From NCBI RefSeq assembly GCF_051014685.1, contig NC_135058.1, forward strand, positions 11,472,811 to 11,536,810: a stretch of DNA of 64,000 nucleotides, given 5' to 3'. The DNA comes from Ptiloglossa arizonensis (taxonomy: Eukaryota; Arthropoda; Insecta; Hymenoptera; Colletidae). Below are positions 24,574 to 36,879 of the stretch, one piece after another. Under the pieces are notes generated by a model. That model made no database searches. It was not told the DNA's origin and saw only the letters and a list, made by a program, of their open reading frames with translations. Within the stretch, counting starts at the first letter, position 1, and each line of letters opens with the position of its first letter. The position numbers were made by a program, and so were the translations under genes.

Positions 24574-25256
24574 GGTAGGTCGTATTTTCGCCATTGTGAC
24601 TCATCGAAAGGTTGCCAAAAGGTCTTGTTAAAAGTGCTTGAAATCGAGAGAACATTCTTCCTTCGAAGAAGGATTCTTTCGATTTTAAATTCGACTTGTC
24701 TCGTCATGGCTCTCGAACGTTAAGTTCTTTCTCGAGAACTTACACTGCTAAAATTTTAATCGAAACGAGCCTCCTCTGCTGCGAAAGGACAAGTAAACGT
24801 TTGTCGACAGAGAGAGAATGGTTCGATACGAAAGAAAGTGAAAAATTGTGCGTCGCGTCAGAGTACCCTGTAGATCGAACATCACGATAGTCGCATCGCG
24901 CAGCTTGTTAGGACGTCCACTCTAAAACACACCATAGTCGTCGACAGCATAGTAAATACGTATCGTGACAGTCGGATCGATTCTGTCGAATTTACGAAAC
25001 ATTTCATACACACGTGATCAGATCCAGCAGAGGTACCAGCCCGATTCTCTAGCAAAGTACAACCTTAGCCTCTTGTCTCTTCTCAATTCTGGTTCCCTTC
25101 CCTTTATTAATCCCTTGTACCATTTAACTCGACGAAATCCGAGCCTCGACCGATAGAAGACGACAGACACTAAACGGACCAGAGTAATACGCGAAAATAG
25201 TTGCAAAATGTGAAGTATTACACTATTTTTAGTACATATGGCCCGATCTTCGTTCC

Positions 25257-25363
25257 ACGAGTCAGACTCGTGATGTTTACGTTTAGCCAATTTGCTTACG
25301 AGTCAGACTCGAGATCGTGATGTCCGCGTTCGATCCAAACTGTTTATCGCGAGTCGGACTCGT
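25257..25363. promoter_or_regulatory. three spaced copies of a 13-15 bp palindrome
   Basis: ACGAGTCAGACTCGT (25,257-25,271), ACGAGTCAGACTCGA (25,298-25,312) and GCGAGTCGGACTCGT (25,349-25,363) share the dyad CGAGTC-R-GACTCG at spacings of 41 and 51 bp. GTGATGT and CGTT also recur between them, so the array arose by tandem duplication, yet the palindromic core is better kept than the spacers. The half site GAGTCA resembles the AP-1-type TGAGTCA, but the dyad is a different arrangement. Role as a protein-binding cluster is inferred. Confidence 0.4.
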
Positions 25364-25749
25364 TAAAGTACGACAAGGAGTTAAAACCACCCCGAGATCC
25401 TGCGTGTCAGTCCGATCAAAGGCTAAAATTCCGTACGGTAAGAACGACGATCTCTTCCACGAAGCAACGCGTCCGTCTCGAGAACGAAACAATTACACCG
25501 ATGGTTTTACGGATGCACGCCGGGGGTCTCGCGGGGTTCGCATCGGAAGCCATTATTTCAGGATTAATAGAAGCTTTCACAGGTCTATCTAATTATCGAG
25601 TTTGCTATCCGACTATATCCCTCGGGGAATAACGGGAAAAGAAGGCCGAGGCTCGAAGGATATACCATACCGAGGGCACGGTATTACAACGAACCTATTT
25701 CCTGTCTCTCTTGGGTCTCGGCTGGCCAATAAAAGAGTTTATCGAGGCA

Positions 25750-26450
25750 TCATTTAGAAGATAAAATTGAAAACCCCTGGTCCATCCCTCCACCCTCTAT
25801 CCAGCTCTGTCGTCGAAACGCTTCCCCAATATCGTCTCCTCCACCTACGTTTCGAGAGGAACGTCAAGCGCAGAGGAACACCGCTAGCCAGAGGACCGAA
25901 AGGGGGTCCACGGGGTTGCTGGAGAAACGAAGAACCGGCATATTTTATGGCAATCAAAAGTTCTTCGGTGAAATCTTCCCTCCGGGTCGTAAACGGTGTA
26001 ACGGGCAACGGTCTGAAAATTTATCGCGGATTAGTTCGGCTACACGCGCGAACTATACCTCTCGCACGAGAGGGGTTGGGATACGTCGGGCTAAAATCCA
26101 TTACATCGGTCACCGTGTACAATGCACGCGTCCTCCCCCTTCCGCGAACCAACATGCGCCATCCACGCAACAAAACGATCGAAAATGTTCGACGTAGCCG
26201 GTATACAGGGTGTTTCTTTCGCGAGTGGAGAGGGTGGGAGCGTAGGTGGGATCGGCGGAGACGGTGGATCGCCATTCGAACCTTTGGATCTTTTATCCGT
26301 TTGTCGAGCGAAGCAGTTGTCGAGGCTGTCGACAGATTCCTTCCTAAACCCGAAAATGGATGACAGTCGCACGGTCGTATCGATAAAATACGATCGGGCT
26401 CGCCTTATGGACGAGACTACGGAGTCTTGAATAACATGGAAATGGATCGT
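25750..26450. other. GC-rich block, no supported gene
   Basis: Frames are open on both strands (198 codons on +, 135 on minus) because GC content is high. The products are Arg-rich with no recognisable domain. It overlaps the left end of the candidate element that starts at 26,204. Confidence 0.4.
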
Positions 26451-27173
26451 GGAAGTAGCGAGTGGACCGTGGCTTTTGGAAAGCAACCGAGCTTTCAAAA
26501 GAATCTTTCTTTCGTTGAGCGAGTGTTCCGCTAATCGAATGAGGAGGGGAAGAGAATCTTTCGTTCGCCTGAGCCAGTGTTCTGCTAATCGAACGACGTT
26601 GACGAATTGCTTTTCCTTCTCGAGTTTAGTATACGAGACGAGACCACGGTAGCGACACTTGGAGAGTGAATTTTGGGTTTAAAGAGGAACAAAAATACTT
26701 ACGATATTTCTTTCCGAGTTATCAATGAAAATTGCATTCGTAGCTGGTCAATGTGGCGCAAACGCATTGTAAAGTATAACGTTATTTGCGCGCTGGAGAT
26801 GAAAAACCCCTCGAAACTGGTTAACGTGTGTATAATGCAACGTGTACGAAACCTTGGGACGGTTAGTTAAATTTTAAAGCGCGTGGACATTTAAATTTAA
26901 CGTACGTGGGAATTTATGTAAATTCTCTTTGCACCGATTCCTGTTTCCCGAAGAGTAACAATATTTAACAAACTTCCAGAGCGGTGAGTGTAATAATGCA
27001 CCGTCCGAGTAATTAAACATTCCTGGAGCCAAGAACGCTTCGAGAAAATTATTCGAAATTCTAGAAAATAATAGCCAATGGTGTTTCCACCATACACTTT
27101 GCCTAAATGTATAAAAACCTTTTTGGTCTTTAACGACCACTTCATGCAACGCCTATTGTTCAGGCACCCTGTA
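26204..27173. mobile_element. possible element bounded by TACAGGGTG inverted ends
   Basis: TACAGGGTGTTTC at 26,204 faces CACCCTGTA at 27,165-27,173, a 9-bp inverted match about 970 bp apart. Both ends carry TA, as expected for a TA target site. No transposase frame is present. The ends are short, so the two could belong to separate fragments of the same family. A third similar end lies at about 28,234 (see 27,950-28,242). Confidence 0.25.
26501..26605. repeat. tandem duplication, period 53 bp
   Basis: GAATCTTTC starts at 26,501 and again at 26,554, each followed by a Ser/Glu-encoding GAGCGAGTGTTCCGCTAATC-like block. Two copies are clear. Confidence 0.6.
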
Positions 27174-27660
27174 CATGCGGAACTCACGTACCGCTGATAG
27201 AAGGGAGATCGTCAGGATTTGATTGTTCGAGCGTTGTGACTAAATACCATTTCCAATTCGATCCCTTTGTTCCTTTTGTTTTCCCGAGCGTGTATCGTGT
27301 GTTCCCAATTCGCAAGAAAAATCCTCTACCTTCACGCTATAAAAAAAAAAATACAAAAAAATAAACAAACCGAAAGCACCAAAACAATTACAGTGGAACG
27401 TCGATCGAACGAAATGTCGATTAGAAGAAAATTTATTGTCGGAAAGACCGATTATCGAAAGAAACGAATAGAGTCCCTGTAATGTTTTTTTTTTTAAATA
27501 ATACTGTCCTCCGAAAAAATTACACCACACTTTGAGAGATAGAGGTAAATTTTAGTAGATTTGCAAAGAATATCTTACCATTGAACGAAACAGTGGATAT
27601 TATTATTATCACTGTTTGCTCGACTTGTTAAATATTTTCTAGCTTCGAGTTCAACACTGC

Positions 27661-27745
27661 GGTGTCTAGTTTCATAAATCCTCACAATCGTATTCAGTGT
27701 AGTGTATTCATTGTGGTGTCTGATTTCATAAATCCTTATAATTAC
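27661..27745. repeat. tandem duplication, period 54 bp
   Basis: GGTGTCTAGTTTCATAAATC (27,661) and GGTGTCTGATTTCATAAATC (27,715) differ by two bases. The copies are recent relative to the longer repeats nearby. Confidence 0.7.
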
Positions 27746-27949
27746 TTGCATACTCGCTTCGCGTTGCTTTATAAACTCGAATAAGGGTCACGTGAGCTAT
27801 TTTTCCAAAGGTAACCATATGCTTCTTTTTACATGATCGATTCTTCCAGACATTCTGCGTATAAAAATACTAGGGTAAGATGTCGAATAAACTGAATACT
27901 CTGCGATGCATTTCTCATATTATTTCGACACATTTTCGGATAAAATATA

Positions 27950-28242
27950 TACGAGGTGACTCGCGAAGCGTTCACCCGTCGATGATTTTATTTTAATATT
28001 TCCAGAATCGATGCAATAATTGGGTCCAGAAGAAAACGGTTCGCGCGAGTAAAGACGTTTCATTTAATACAATGGACGCGACCTTTAAATCTTGAGAACG
28101 ATTCCATTTGGAACGAGGTTACGCTGACCATAAGATGGCCCCTCTCGAATCCCCTTAACTCTCCAAAAAAGCAATTTTTGCGATTCGATATGTGTGCGTT
28201 CCGTAACATGTGCATTTATGGATCGAAATAGGTCACCCTGTA
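27950..28242. mobile_element. possible MITE of about 293 bp with GGTGAC ends
   Basis: The left end reads TACGAGGTGACTC; the right end, read on the minus strand, is TACAGGGTGACC. Both have TA at the edge. The interior (28,000-28,200) has no coding potential. The ends resemble TACAGGGTG at 26,204, which suggests one family. Element identity is inferred from ends only. Confidence 0.35.
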
Positions 28243-28249
28243 GATAGGT

Positions 28250-29190
28250 CGTGGGAGCTGAATTTAGGCGCTATCGAGTCTCGCTGGAGTGGGTTACACA
28301 GGTTAAACACGGGTCGAAATCGGCCTCATCTCAGCCGGAAAGTGGACGAAACGGAAATAAGTACCACTTGAAGGGTAAAACCGAGCCAACGAACGTATTT
28401 AAAACATTTTCATCCGCCATCTTTCACCTTTAACTAACGCCCTTGGGTCTCTGGAAAAATGTCAGCTGCAATGGTAAACTTTCGAATCAGGATCCCTATT
28501 ATTTCCGATAATTATCGATCACGCTCGAGGTTCCACTGCAGAGGTGGTAAAACTATGCTACGTGTACCCAAGGTGGCACGCTAGATGATTTGTTCGGCAC
28601 GTGGCCTAATTCCGCATAAGACTCCTTTTGAGCGAGAAAGTTTCAATGTTGCGAAAGTTTTTCAAACTGTGTACAAATTCTAAACATTTTCTAACAAATG
28701 CCTGGATCTCCCAAAAGAATAAGATTGAATAATCTGATAAAGCTGTAAACTGGTAATCAACCCTTTGTAATGTACAATTATCTTCGTATTACGTTTCGAT
28801 AGGTTCGAAAGAGGTTTGGATAATTTTACGAAGGCACGTTTAGTATTTATAAAATAATATATGTAAACGCAGCGCGGATACTGTTTATTCTTTATCTTAG
28901 CACTGTGAATAGTGTAATTTTTGTAGTCTGATAAAAAGTAGTCAACCTAGATCAGGTGTCGGATGTGTTCCAGTAGAGCTGCACTAGATCTCCGTATGCC
29001 TACTTAAGAGCTAAAGAAACTGAAACACGTAACTCTGGTACGAAGTGTTTAAAAAAACGTGGCAGCTACTCGGTGTTAATTCCACGTGTAAACATCGGTA
29101 AGACACTTCTCTCCCTCTTTTTAGAATTCAATTCAGTATAGAAGAGGGCACAACGGTAATTGAAAAACTCCCAAATAAAATACTACTCGG
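28250..29190. other. no gene recognised
   Basis: AT-rich unique DNA. TCAACCCTTTG at about 28,758 resembles a worn piggyBac-type end, but no partner is visible. Confidence 0.45.
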
Positions 29191-29199
29191 TATTTTTAA

Positions 29200-29790
29200 T
29201 AAATATTCATTTGACCAGTCGCTGACTTTTTTAAACAGATCGTTAGCGTTCATTCGGGAGAAGACTCGTTACCAGCGTACTCTACTGTGTTCCATTTCCG
29301 ATAATTTCCACCCGAACGGGATTAGCGCGTACGTGAGGAACGCGAATTAAATACACAGTAGAACGGGACCCATAGAAATTTAAATACTCGCGAATTAAAT
29401 GCTCTGAAATTAAACGTTATTCGATATTTTTGATAAATTTTCGTTCGGCGCATCGGTGATATTTTTAAAATAATTTTTGACATTTATTCGCGCGAAGATT
29501 CGTCGTCCTCGTGTTCCACTATGTGTATTCCATTTCCGGTAATTTCCAGGGAAACGGAACCGCGGAATACGCGAGGAACGAGAATCGAACGGTAAAATGA
29601 AACGCGATAGCGTCTCAAGCCCTAAGATAAATACTGCTCGATATTTCGAAGAAACGATCACTCCACAGGTTGTTCGACCGTTTAAAGTAATATTTGGTAC
29701 AGATCCGCGAGAAGATTCGTCATCCCCGTGTACCACTACGTTCCATTTCCGTTAATTTCCAAGGGAACGGGTCCTTCGTCTAGGTAAGGA
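29200..29790. repeat. three-copy degenerate tandem repeat, about 213-238 bp
   Basis: The anchor TCCATTTCCG followed by TAATTTCC recurs at 29,291, 29,529 and 29,742. Each is preceded by a GAAGAYTCGT word and followed by an AACGG...GAGGAACG...GAATT pattern. Spacings are 238 and 213 bp. Confidence 0.65.
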
Positions 29791-29999
29791 ACGCGTACCG
29801 TGGGTCTAGGTTCGCTCGGTCGAGGACGATGCGTAATAACAGGCGTAGCTCGGGAAGTACAAGCTGCTGTTTGCAAGGCAGATTACACGCACGCAGTCGC
29901 CCGCTCGCTGCGGGGCCGTCGTAAATATTCATTTAATCTGATCTAATCTATACGAACATATTCTGCGCCTCGTGTAATTGTCGGCGAAATTGCAAATCG

Positions 30000-30370
30000 A
30001 TATCTAAACCGGCCCGCCGCGTTCCCCTCCTAGATATTGTACTTTACCGGACAGCCATTGGGCGAGAGGGTTCCTACTGGTTCGGTCTGCCGCGCGTCGT
30101 CCTCCGTCCGCCAAGCGACGACCAACTTACGTCGCTCGTCCTGACCACCCTCTGTCGCGCGAACTTTCGACGCCAGCCGTGTACACCGAACGACCAGAGC
30201 TCCCCGAATGACATTTGTAACGTTTTCAGCCACCGCCGCCGTACCTCGATTAACCCCGCCAGTGTCGCGCGTCGCTTCACGGCGAACTTGTCCCTCAACG
30301 CGTTCAACGCCACGCGGACTTTCAGCGAGCCCCCTGGCGTCACACTGTTATTCTCTAACCGGTCCACCGT
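30000..30370 (-). other. GC-rich island with two overlapping minus-strand open frames
   Basis: Minus-strand frames span 30,074-30,367 (97 codons) and 30,030-30,233 (67 codons) in different registers, both basic and without stops. The longer product is rich in Arg, Leu and Trp and could recall a mobile-element protein, but I cannot match a domain. A sharp change to AT-rich DNA at about 30,380 marks the edge. Could be an exon remnant, a CpG-rich regulatory element, or chance. Confidence 0.25.
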
Positions 30371-30379
30371 TCCTCGAAT

Positions 30380-33300
30380 AACTGTTAATTGCTACCTGAC
30401 AAACATTTAACCGGTTTCGGAGGATTTCTCGCTATTTGGAAGAATCGTACACTGTTGATACGATTTAACGAAATTTTGAACGGAAAATAAAGAACGTGAC
30501 GAAACGTTTGAAACGTTGAAATTTTGTACCAAATTTTGAGTATATATAGTGCTCGTTGAAGCGAGCGATAAAGTCGTGGTGGAATGGATATTTTGTGTCG
30601 ATTGTTTATAAAATAATTGTCAATTGGTACGCGATAAAAACTGAATGCTTCGTGAACTATAAGAAAAAATTGCGTGGCATTGCAGCAAGTGTTGAGAGTC
30701 TTCTTCTTCTTTCGATATACTATATGCCCCCACAATATTTTTTATTCGTACAATTCAATTTTGAGTAAATTTTTCTCCAAATATAATACATATCCTGCCA
30801 TAGAATACATACTCTACCATAAATTGTATCCTTTCTTTTTAATTTATTGGTATTTTAACACGTTTTCTATCGACTTGGCTGAAAGTTGCGACATCCGTAT
30901 AAAAACAACGCAATATTTTCGGTGCACGTATAAACGATAGGTGGAAAATTTATATTCAAATTTGTACGCGCGGCGCCTCGAAGCCACATAAATAGGTGTA
31001 GATATAATTGGGTGCGCAACGGGGGTCGTGTTTATGTCCCGCGATTGTCTCGGTGATTAACGATATCTAAGGCGGGCCCCGTGAGCCGTGACTGACCCGG
31101 TGAAACTAAGACCGTAATCTACCGCTGCTGGAAAATCCAGTTTTGATGGAGTTCAGCGGTTTACGACGCACACTGTATTATGACCGGGTAGCCACTGGAC
31201 GAATCGAGACGATACGGGTTCCATCCTGAATAATCGCTTTTGGAGCAACGACAGTCGGTTTATGGGGTCGATTCTTTTAACGAGAACCGAGGAGAACCGG
31301 GTTTGCGAAATGGAACTTTGTGCAGAATATAGTTCACGGTTCGCTGCGATCCCCGTTGCATTTGTTATTGTCGGTGTACAGCTACGAGTTTCAGGTCACT
31401 TAACAATCTACAGCCACGGTTAGAATCTAGAAGAGGATACGAATATCGTTCATCGATGAATACTCCGAAAAATTAATAACTTTCGGAGGAGGACATTTGT
31501 AAAATAATTCCAGTCGCAACGCATCGACTGAGAGATGTTTAACGCGTGAACGGACGCTTTTTTCTTTTTCAAGTCTATTACCGAAATTATATTTCGAAAA
31601 TTTAAATAAGATCCCTGAGTTGGAAGAAGAACGATTCAATTTTACGTCGACGTCATTTCACCAGGCCATTCCGTTTCGAATTTGGTAAACTCTATTTCTT
31701 TTTTCGTTTATAAAGTTCGCGAGCGTCGGTGAAAAATAAATTTCGGTAAAAATTTCAGCTCCCTGTCTCGAAGGATTTCGAAGTGATTAATTTTTGTAAA
31801 GAATCGAACCCAATCGCTTCGCAATTCCGATATTCAATATCTTGAAAATCGATCGAGTTACGGGACTCGTATTTTGATTGGTTTTCCTCGAGGTAAATTT
31901 AACAATGATAAAAAAAATACAAAGTTAAAAGGTTCGATCCCAAATAGGTCGTAAAGGTAACTCGCGAAACTGACGAAACTGCGCTTCTCGTTCCCACCAC
32001 GTTTAGACCACTCCCTCGGGGGTCTTTTCCAAGTTCTTAAGCTACACATTATGTATCGATAGTTTATAAATTGTCGAACGTGCTTCCAGCCGTTTATCTT
32101 ATCTTCCCCGAATTTGGAATTCGATCCTCGAAACTTTCTTTTCAATTATTCAATATTTACGTACAGTGCAGATAGTAATCAATTTTCGGGGAAACTTACA
32201 CGAAAAACGGTAAAAATATACCGAACTAACAAATTTCGACGACCCTACGGGCAACAATTCGACGCACCACGGGGCCGAATTGCCGGTCCTTTAAATAAAC
32301 AAAGAAACTGTAAAAGCTCGTTGCATTATTTTCATCCACGCTACCGTGAATGTGCGCAAACAAAAACCTAAACGAAAAGTTTCAGGGGGATATTTTTTTT
32401 CGAAATACACTCGAACGCACATAATCCACATACCTAACGTAATTGGTACCCCACTAATTTTCAAACTCCATTTTCTCAGAAAGAACGCAACGCGGTGCAA
32501 AAACTTCTCGATCCATTTCTCTTTCTCTCTCTCTCTCTTTCTTTCATTTTTTTTTTCTTTCTTTTGACGCAAAACCATCCCCCTGTTTCGTTCGTATCAC
32601 GAATTACCCACACTCCTCCGCAACACGGTACTCTTTACAAAACTTTTCGTCGTTAACGTGACCGTGCCTCGCCACACAGTGGCACACTTGCAAAGAAACT
32701 TTCTTTCCTAATTTATTCGCTTGTTTTCCGCGTCCCGTGTATCCCTCATTTTCCCAGCAATAAAAAGCACATTATTTACGGCCAGTTTTTGACCCGACGA
32801 GGACCGCTGGGATCGTAAACATAAAAATAAACACACGGTTACGCGTGCACGGCGCTGTAAATCCGGAGAGGTTCGATATCATTCAATATTTACATCGTCG
32901 ATGATGAAACGGGACCGACGCACATACACGGTACGTGCGGACGGGGCGGTGTGGATGGAACGGGGGACGGTGGGGCAAAAAGAAGAAAAAAAAAAAAAAA
33001 ATCGAGGAAAATATAACACAGAACGTCGCGACAATTAATCTCGCGCTGTTACTTCGAACGAACCCGAGGCATCTATCGGCGTGGAGCAGCGCAAAATTAA
33101 AGTTCCACGGACGTGTTCTCCGGTCGTGAAAAATAATGCCCGGGGCGTAATGCCAGCATCCGGTCCGCTCGGACGATTTAAACCGAACAACCGGAGCGAC
33201 GGTATTAATATTTCTACGGAACGTACGTCCCGCCCGATCATCGCGCAAACCGGTCAAATTATTTAGCTGTAATAAATATCGGCCCGTTCGACGATTCGCG

Positions 33301-33420
33301 TGTGACGTTTCCACCGCGGGAAAACTGGTCGACCGGCAAACATCGAACACGAACGAACAACTTCCACACCGTGACAACGACAAATGAAATCCAGCGGACG
33401 GACCGGTGAGTTGTAAATTT
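30380..33420. other. no gene recognised
   Basis: AT-rich (30,400-31,000; 31,400-32,600) with GC-richer islands (31,000-31,350; 32,880-33,260). Contains a CT tract (about 32,516-32,550) and an A15 run at about 32,987. TTTACGGCC occurs at 32,776. No exon is supported. Confidence 0.45.
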
Positions 33421-33429
33421 TTTTTTTAC

Positions 33430-33449
33430 TATTATTATTATTATTATTA
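33430..33449. repeat. (ATT)n microsatellite
   Basis: Six to seven ATT units following a T tract. Confidence 0.9.
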
Positions 33450-33831
33450 CCGCGCAGAGTAATAAGCAAAGTAACGAGTAGAGACACTGTTCGATGTAAA
33501 TTTCGGATCGATTACTTTTTACTGCGATAGAAGTATATAGTACGTTTCGATAGGGAAATAAACGGTTTGGGAAATCTTCGTGGATTATTTATCGTTCGAG
33601 AGAAGTAATCGGGCGCGAAAAATATTAATACGATACCTGTGTAATCATTTTGTAAGAGTTCGGTGCATCGTTCGGAATTAAACGATCAATTATTACGCGC
33701 AACCTCGAGAGGATCGTGCAACCTTACGCTCGCGGACGAAAAATTAAATTAATTCGTCGGTGCTTCGAGGTAAACGTTCGATTGAAATTTTGTGTAATCC
33801 GGTGCTGGATTCGAACTCGACGTTTCATTAT

Positions 33832-33880
33832 TAACGTTCCTTGAACGTTACCCGACGCTATCGTTAACGTTTCTAACGAT
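33832..33880. repeat. two adjacent short hairpins
   Basis: TAACGTTC-CTT-GAACGTTA (33,832-33,850) is an 8-bp palindromic hairpin. Ten bases later ATCGTTA and TAACGAT (33,860-33,880) form a 7-bp hairpin. Both share the AACGTT/GTTAACG word. Confidence 0.5.
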
Positions 33881-35130
33881 CATCCAGATTTGGTCGCGAC
33901 TTTCCATTTACGGTGTATAAAATGGAGCGGAGTATAATTCGAGCCGTACCGACTACTCGTAATTTCGTTCGTGAACACCCGATACTACGGGCAAAATCCT
34001 CTTCCATCCGCTCGTGGAACCATGGGTAACGTTTCGCGCGAACGCTCTCATGGGCGGCGCGCATCGCCTAAATCTCGACGCACTTATTACCGAGTCTAAT
34101 ACTCGAGGCGTGCGCCCGCCGCGCGAATATTAACGGATAAGAGTCGGTTTTGGTTCTTCCTTGTTGGCTCTTTTCTCTCGCCTCCGTGGGTGGCTTCGCT
34201 CTGTACGCGGGGGTGTGTTCACTACCGAGAAAATACGGAGAATTAAAGAGGCGCCGGTTGAACTACGACGAGCGTAGAGTTCAACGAAGCGAATTTCCCT
34301 TTTGCTAGTTTCGCGTGTGTCTGCGCGGCCACCTTTGATGTGGCTCGTACGTTATTAGTCCGTCTCGTGTATAAATGTTTATTACTCTTCGCGATGTTAA
34401 TCGCATGGTGGACAGTTCCGTTCCACCGTGCCCTTCCCACCGGTCTTCGAACGCGATAAATCGTCCTCGATTACGTCGAAGGTTCGCGATCGTTTTTCTT
34501 TCTTTTCTCGTCTCCGCGGGAAGCTTGGATTAATTTCCGCGAATTTCCAACCGGCTCTCTGCTCGTTTTTGCGCAGAAATCGTCGAGGTTGAATATCGTT
34601 CGCGAATAGGATTCAGAGCGCGCTCGACGTTTCGGAAAGTTTTCGGACCGGAATTTCAACGTATAAACGTTTCGAATATCGTTCCGTCGCGTCGGGTAAA
34701 TTAACCACCGTTGTAAATTAATTAGCAGGGTAGCAGGTAACGGGGCACCGGCTCGCGACACTTTGTCGATTAGTCGTCCCGTCGAGCAGAAGGCGCGATC
34801 GATGATTCGAATTCAGAGAGTTCGATGCCGAACGGGAGCGTCATCGGTATTCTTGGCACGAATGCAATACGCCCGCTACGCCCGGTACTTACTTACTGAC
34901 CCGTGCGGTAATGGCTGATGCAACCGAAGATGAATTCCTATTGAAACAGTATTTATTCCGCTGTGCATGCTCGTCGCGCGTGTCGCGAGCACCGCCGCTA
35001 CGAGTAACCGTAACGTTCCACACTGCGAAGGGTGTAACAAGGTCGACGAAGAAAACATATTGCCCCGCCTGGGCGCGATCAATCCTCCGTATTGAGTCGG
35101 TAACTGGAAACGAGTGCCACGGTTCGTCGG
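33880..35130. other. CpG-rich stretch, no supported gene
   Basis: GC-richer DNA with short frames on both strands. The 100-codon + frame at 34,911-35,213 ends in the first unit of the tandem repeat that follows. Its C-terminal words recur in a frame at 35,694-35,894 only because the repeat recurs, and the repeat length is not kept as a multiple of three. Confidence 0.4.
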
Positions 35131-35990
35131 GAGTCACCTTGAAACCAATTGCAACGAGAATGCATCTTGAACGTGTTCTTAGGTCACTGGGTCTCGACGG
35201 GGAGGACGACTGATCATTTGTGAACGCGCCTAACGAAAGAAAACGTAGCAATCGTGTCGGGTTATCGATAATGTTGTTATCGTTACGTCCTTGAAGGGTT
35301 TACATCGTTTTTATAACGATTTCAACGAATAGATATTTTCGTCGATACGAATCGCAACGAGAGTGTCTCTTGAGCGTGTTCTTAGGTCATCGAGCCTTAA
35401 AAGGGAGAATGACTAATAATTCGCAAACGCGCGTAAGAGTGTAAAAGGAACTGTAGGAATAGTGTCACGTTGATGATACGTTTGTGTCTTGTTATTTTAC
35501 ATTCTCAAAAAAATAGACTTTTTTTTTTCTTGGATGAAAATCACCTCGAAGTAAATTGCGATGGAAATGTATATTGAACATGTTCTTGGATCACTGGATC
35601 TTGAAAAGGGAGAATGACTAATAATTTGATGTAAAAGGAACTTTAGAAGACACATCGTGTTACTAATTATGTTATTACTTTGCCTCCCTAAGGGTGAACA
35701 CCGATTTCTCGATTTTGAAAAGCGGATATCTTTTTTTTTGTAGCTTCGATCGTGTCACCTTGAAACAAATTGCGACGCGAATGCATCTTGAGCGTATTCT
35801 TGGATCACTGGATCTTAAAAGGAGAATGACTAATTTGCGAGCACACGTAAGAGTGTATAGGAATTTACAAGAATCGAGTATCGTCTCGGAATAGTGAATT
35901 GCGTTATTATTCTACGACTAGAAGGATGAACGTCACTTTTTCGATTTGATAAAATGAATAGTTTCTTACAGTGTCTCAAAATATAATATT
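35130..35990. repeat. four-copy degenerate tandem repeat, about 203-213 bp
   Basis: The anchor CTTGARCGTRTTCTTRG recurs at 35,166, 35,369, 35,573 (as ATTGAACATGTTCTTGG) and 35,786. Each is preceded by a CACCTTGAAR..AATTGCRACG block and followed by TCACTGGRTCT..AA..GGAGAATGACTRAT. Spacings of 203, 204 and 213 bp are regular. Units differ by an estimated 15-25%, so the array is not recent. Confidence 0.8.
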
Positions 35991-36458
35991 TCAAAGATAC
36001 ACAATGTATTTTTTTGCTCAATTGGTATCATTAGCCGATTGTTCCGTGTATTAAAATCACTGAGCAAATATAACCAGGTTTCGCTCACGATTGTTGGGTT
36101 ACAACCTGTTCTATTTCAAACTGACAAGAAACATTCACCAAGTGCCCGACGTCACATTGGATGAAACTTCGCAGGTTTGCGAAGCAACAAAAAATACGGC
36201 CACGAACTTTAAAACTTCGAAGATAAAATTAATTTCTCCGAACCAATTCTGTACCATATACTTTCTGATGGAGAATGACGCACGAGTCCCAACGTAACTA
36301 ATAATACACGTCACTTGAGAAACTCCGGTTGATTGGGTCGTCTTATCCTACTCTACTCGATGGGGACCAATTCACGACTTATCGTACATACTCGTCTACG
36401 AAATAAGGACAGACGGACACTATTACTGTCTAATGGTCAGAAACGAAAAGCATCTGTA

Positions 36459-36815
36459 CTTAATATCTACTTACGAATACATCTTGTAACCTTCACACTG
36501 AGTAACAGAACGAAACAATCTCTTTTTCTACGCCCTGTAACACAGTAAAGACAAAAAATAATTTATTACTCAGCACCTTCGAAAAGAATAGTACATCTCT
36601 CCACTTAATATCCACTTACAACCACACAAATCTCTACCTTCCATATCCTCTACAAAAACTTACAAAAATTCTCCATCTCAGCGCTCTATCGTTCAGAAGC
36701 TACCTTATCCCATCGACACATTCGAAAGAAAATAATCCAATATCGACTTACAACTACGTAAATCTCTATCTTCCGCACCATCTAGAAAGAATCCCAAAAA
36801 TTCTCCAATCTGTGC
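36459..36815. repeat. three-copy degenerate tandem repeat, about 133-145 bp
   Basis: CTTAATATCTACTTAC (36,459), CTTAATATCCACTTAC (36,604) and CCAATATCGACTTAC (36,737) start units. The last two continue through AAATCTCTAYCTTCC and CAAAAATTCTCCA to GCGCTC. Confidence 0.65.
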
Positions 36816-36879
36816 GCTCCTCCAGGCGAGAAAAAAAAAAAATCCCACCGGAAGATCACCGCACCTTCTTCGCAACTCG

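Noticed and set aside
25767..26363. 198-codon open frame on the + strand
   Set aside because: Arg-rich, overlapped by equally open minus frames, and crossed by a candidate element end at 26,204.
31925..31950. GGTTCGATCCC, a tRNA B-box-like string
   Set aside because: The arms beside it do not pair as a T-stem and no A-box or acceptor stem is found.
34911..35894. Two frames sharing VTLKxIATRMHLER
   Set aside because: Both lie on units of the repeat of about 205 bp; spacing is not a fixed multiple of three and the intermediate units are closed.
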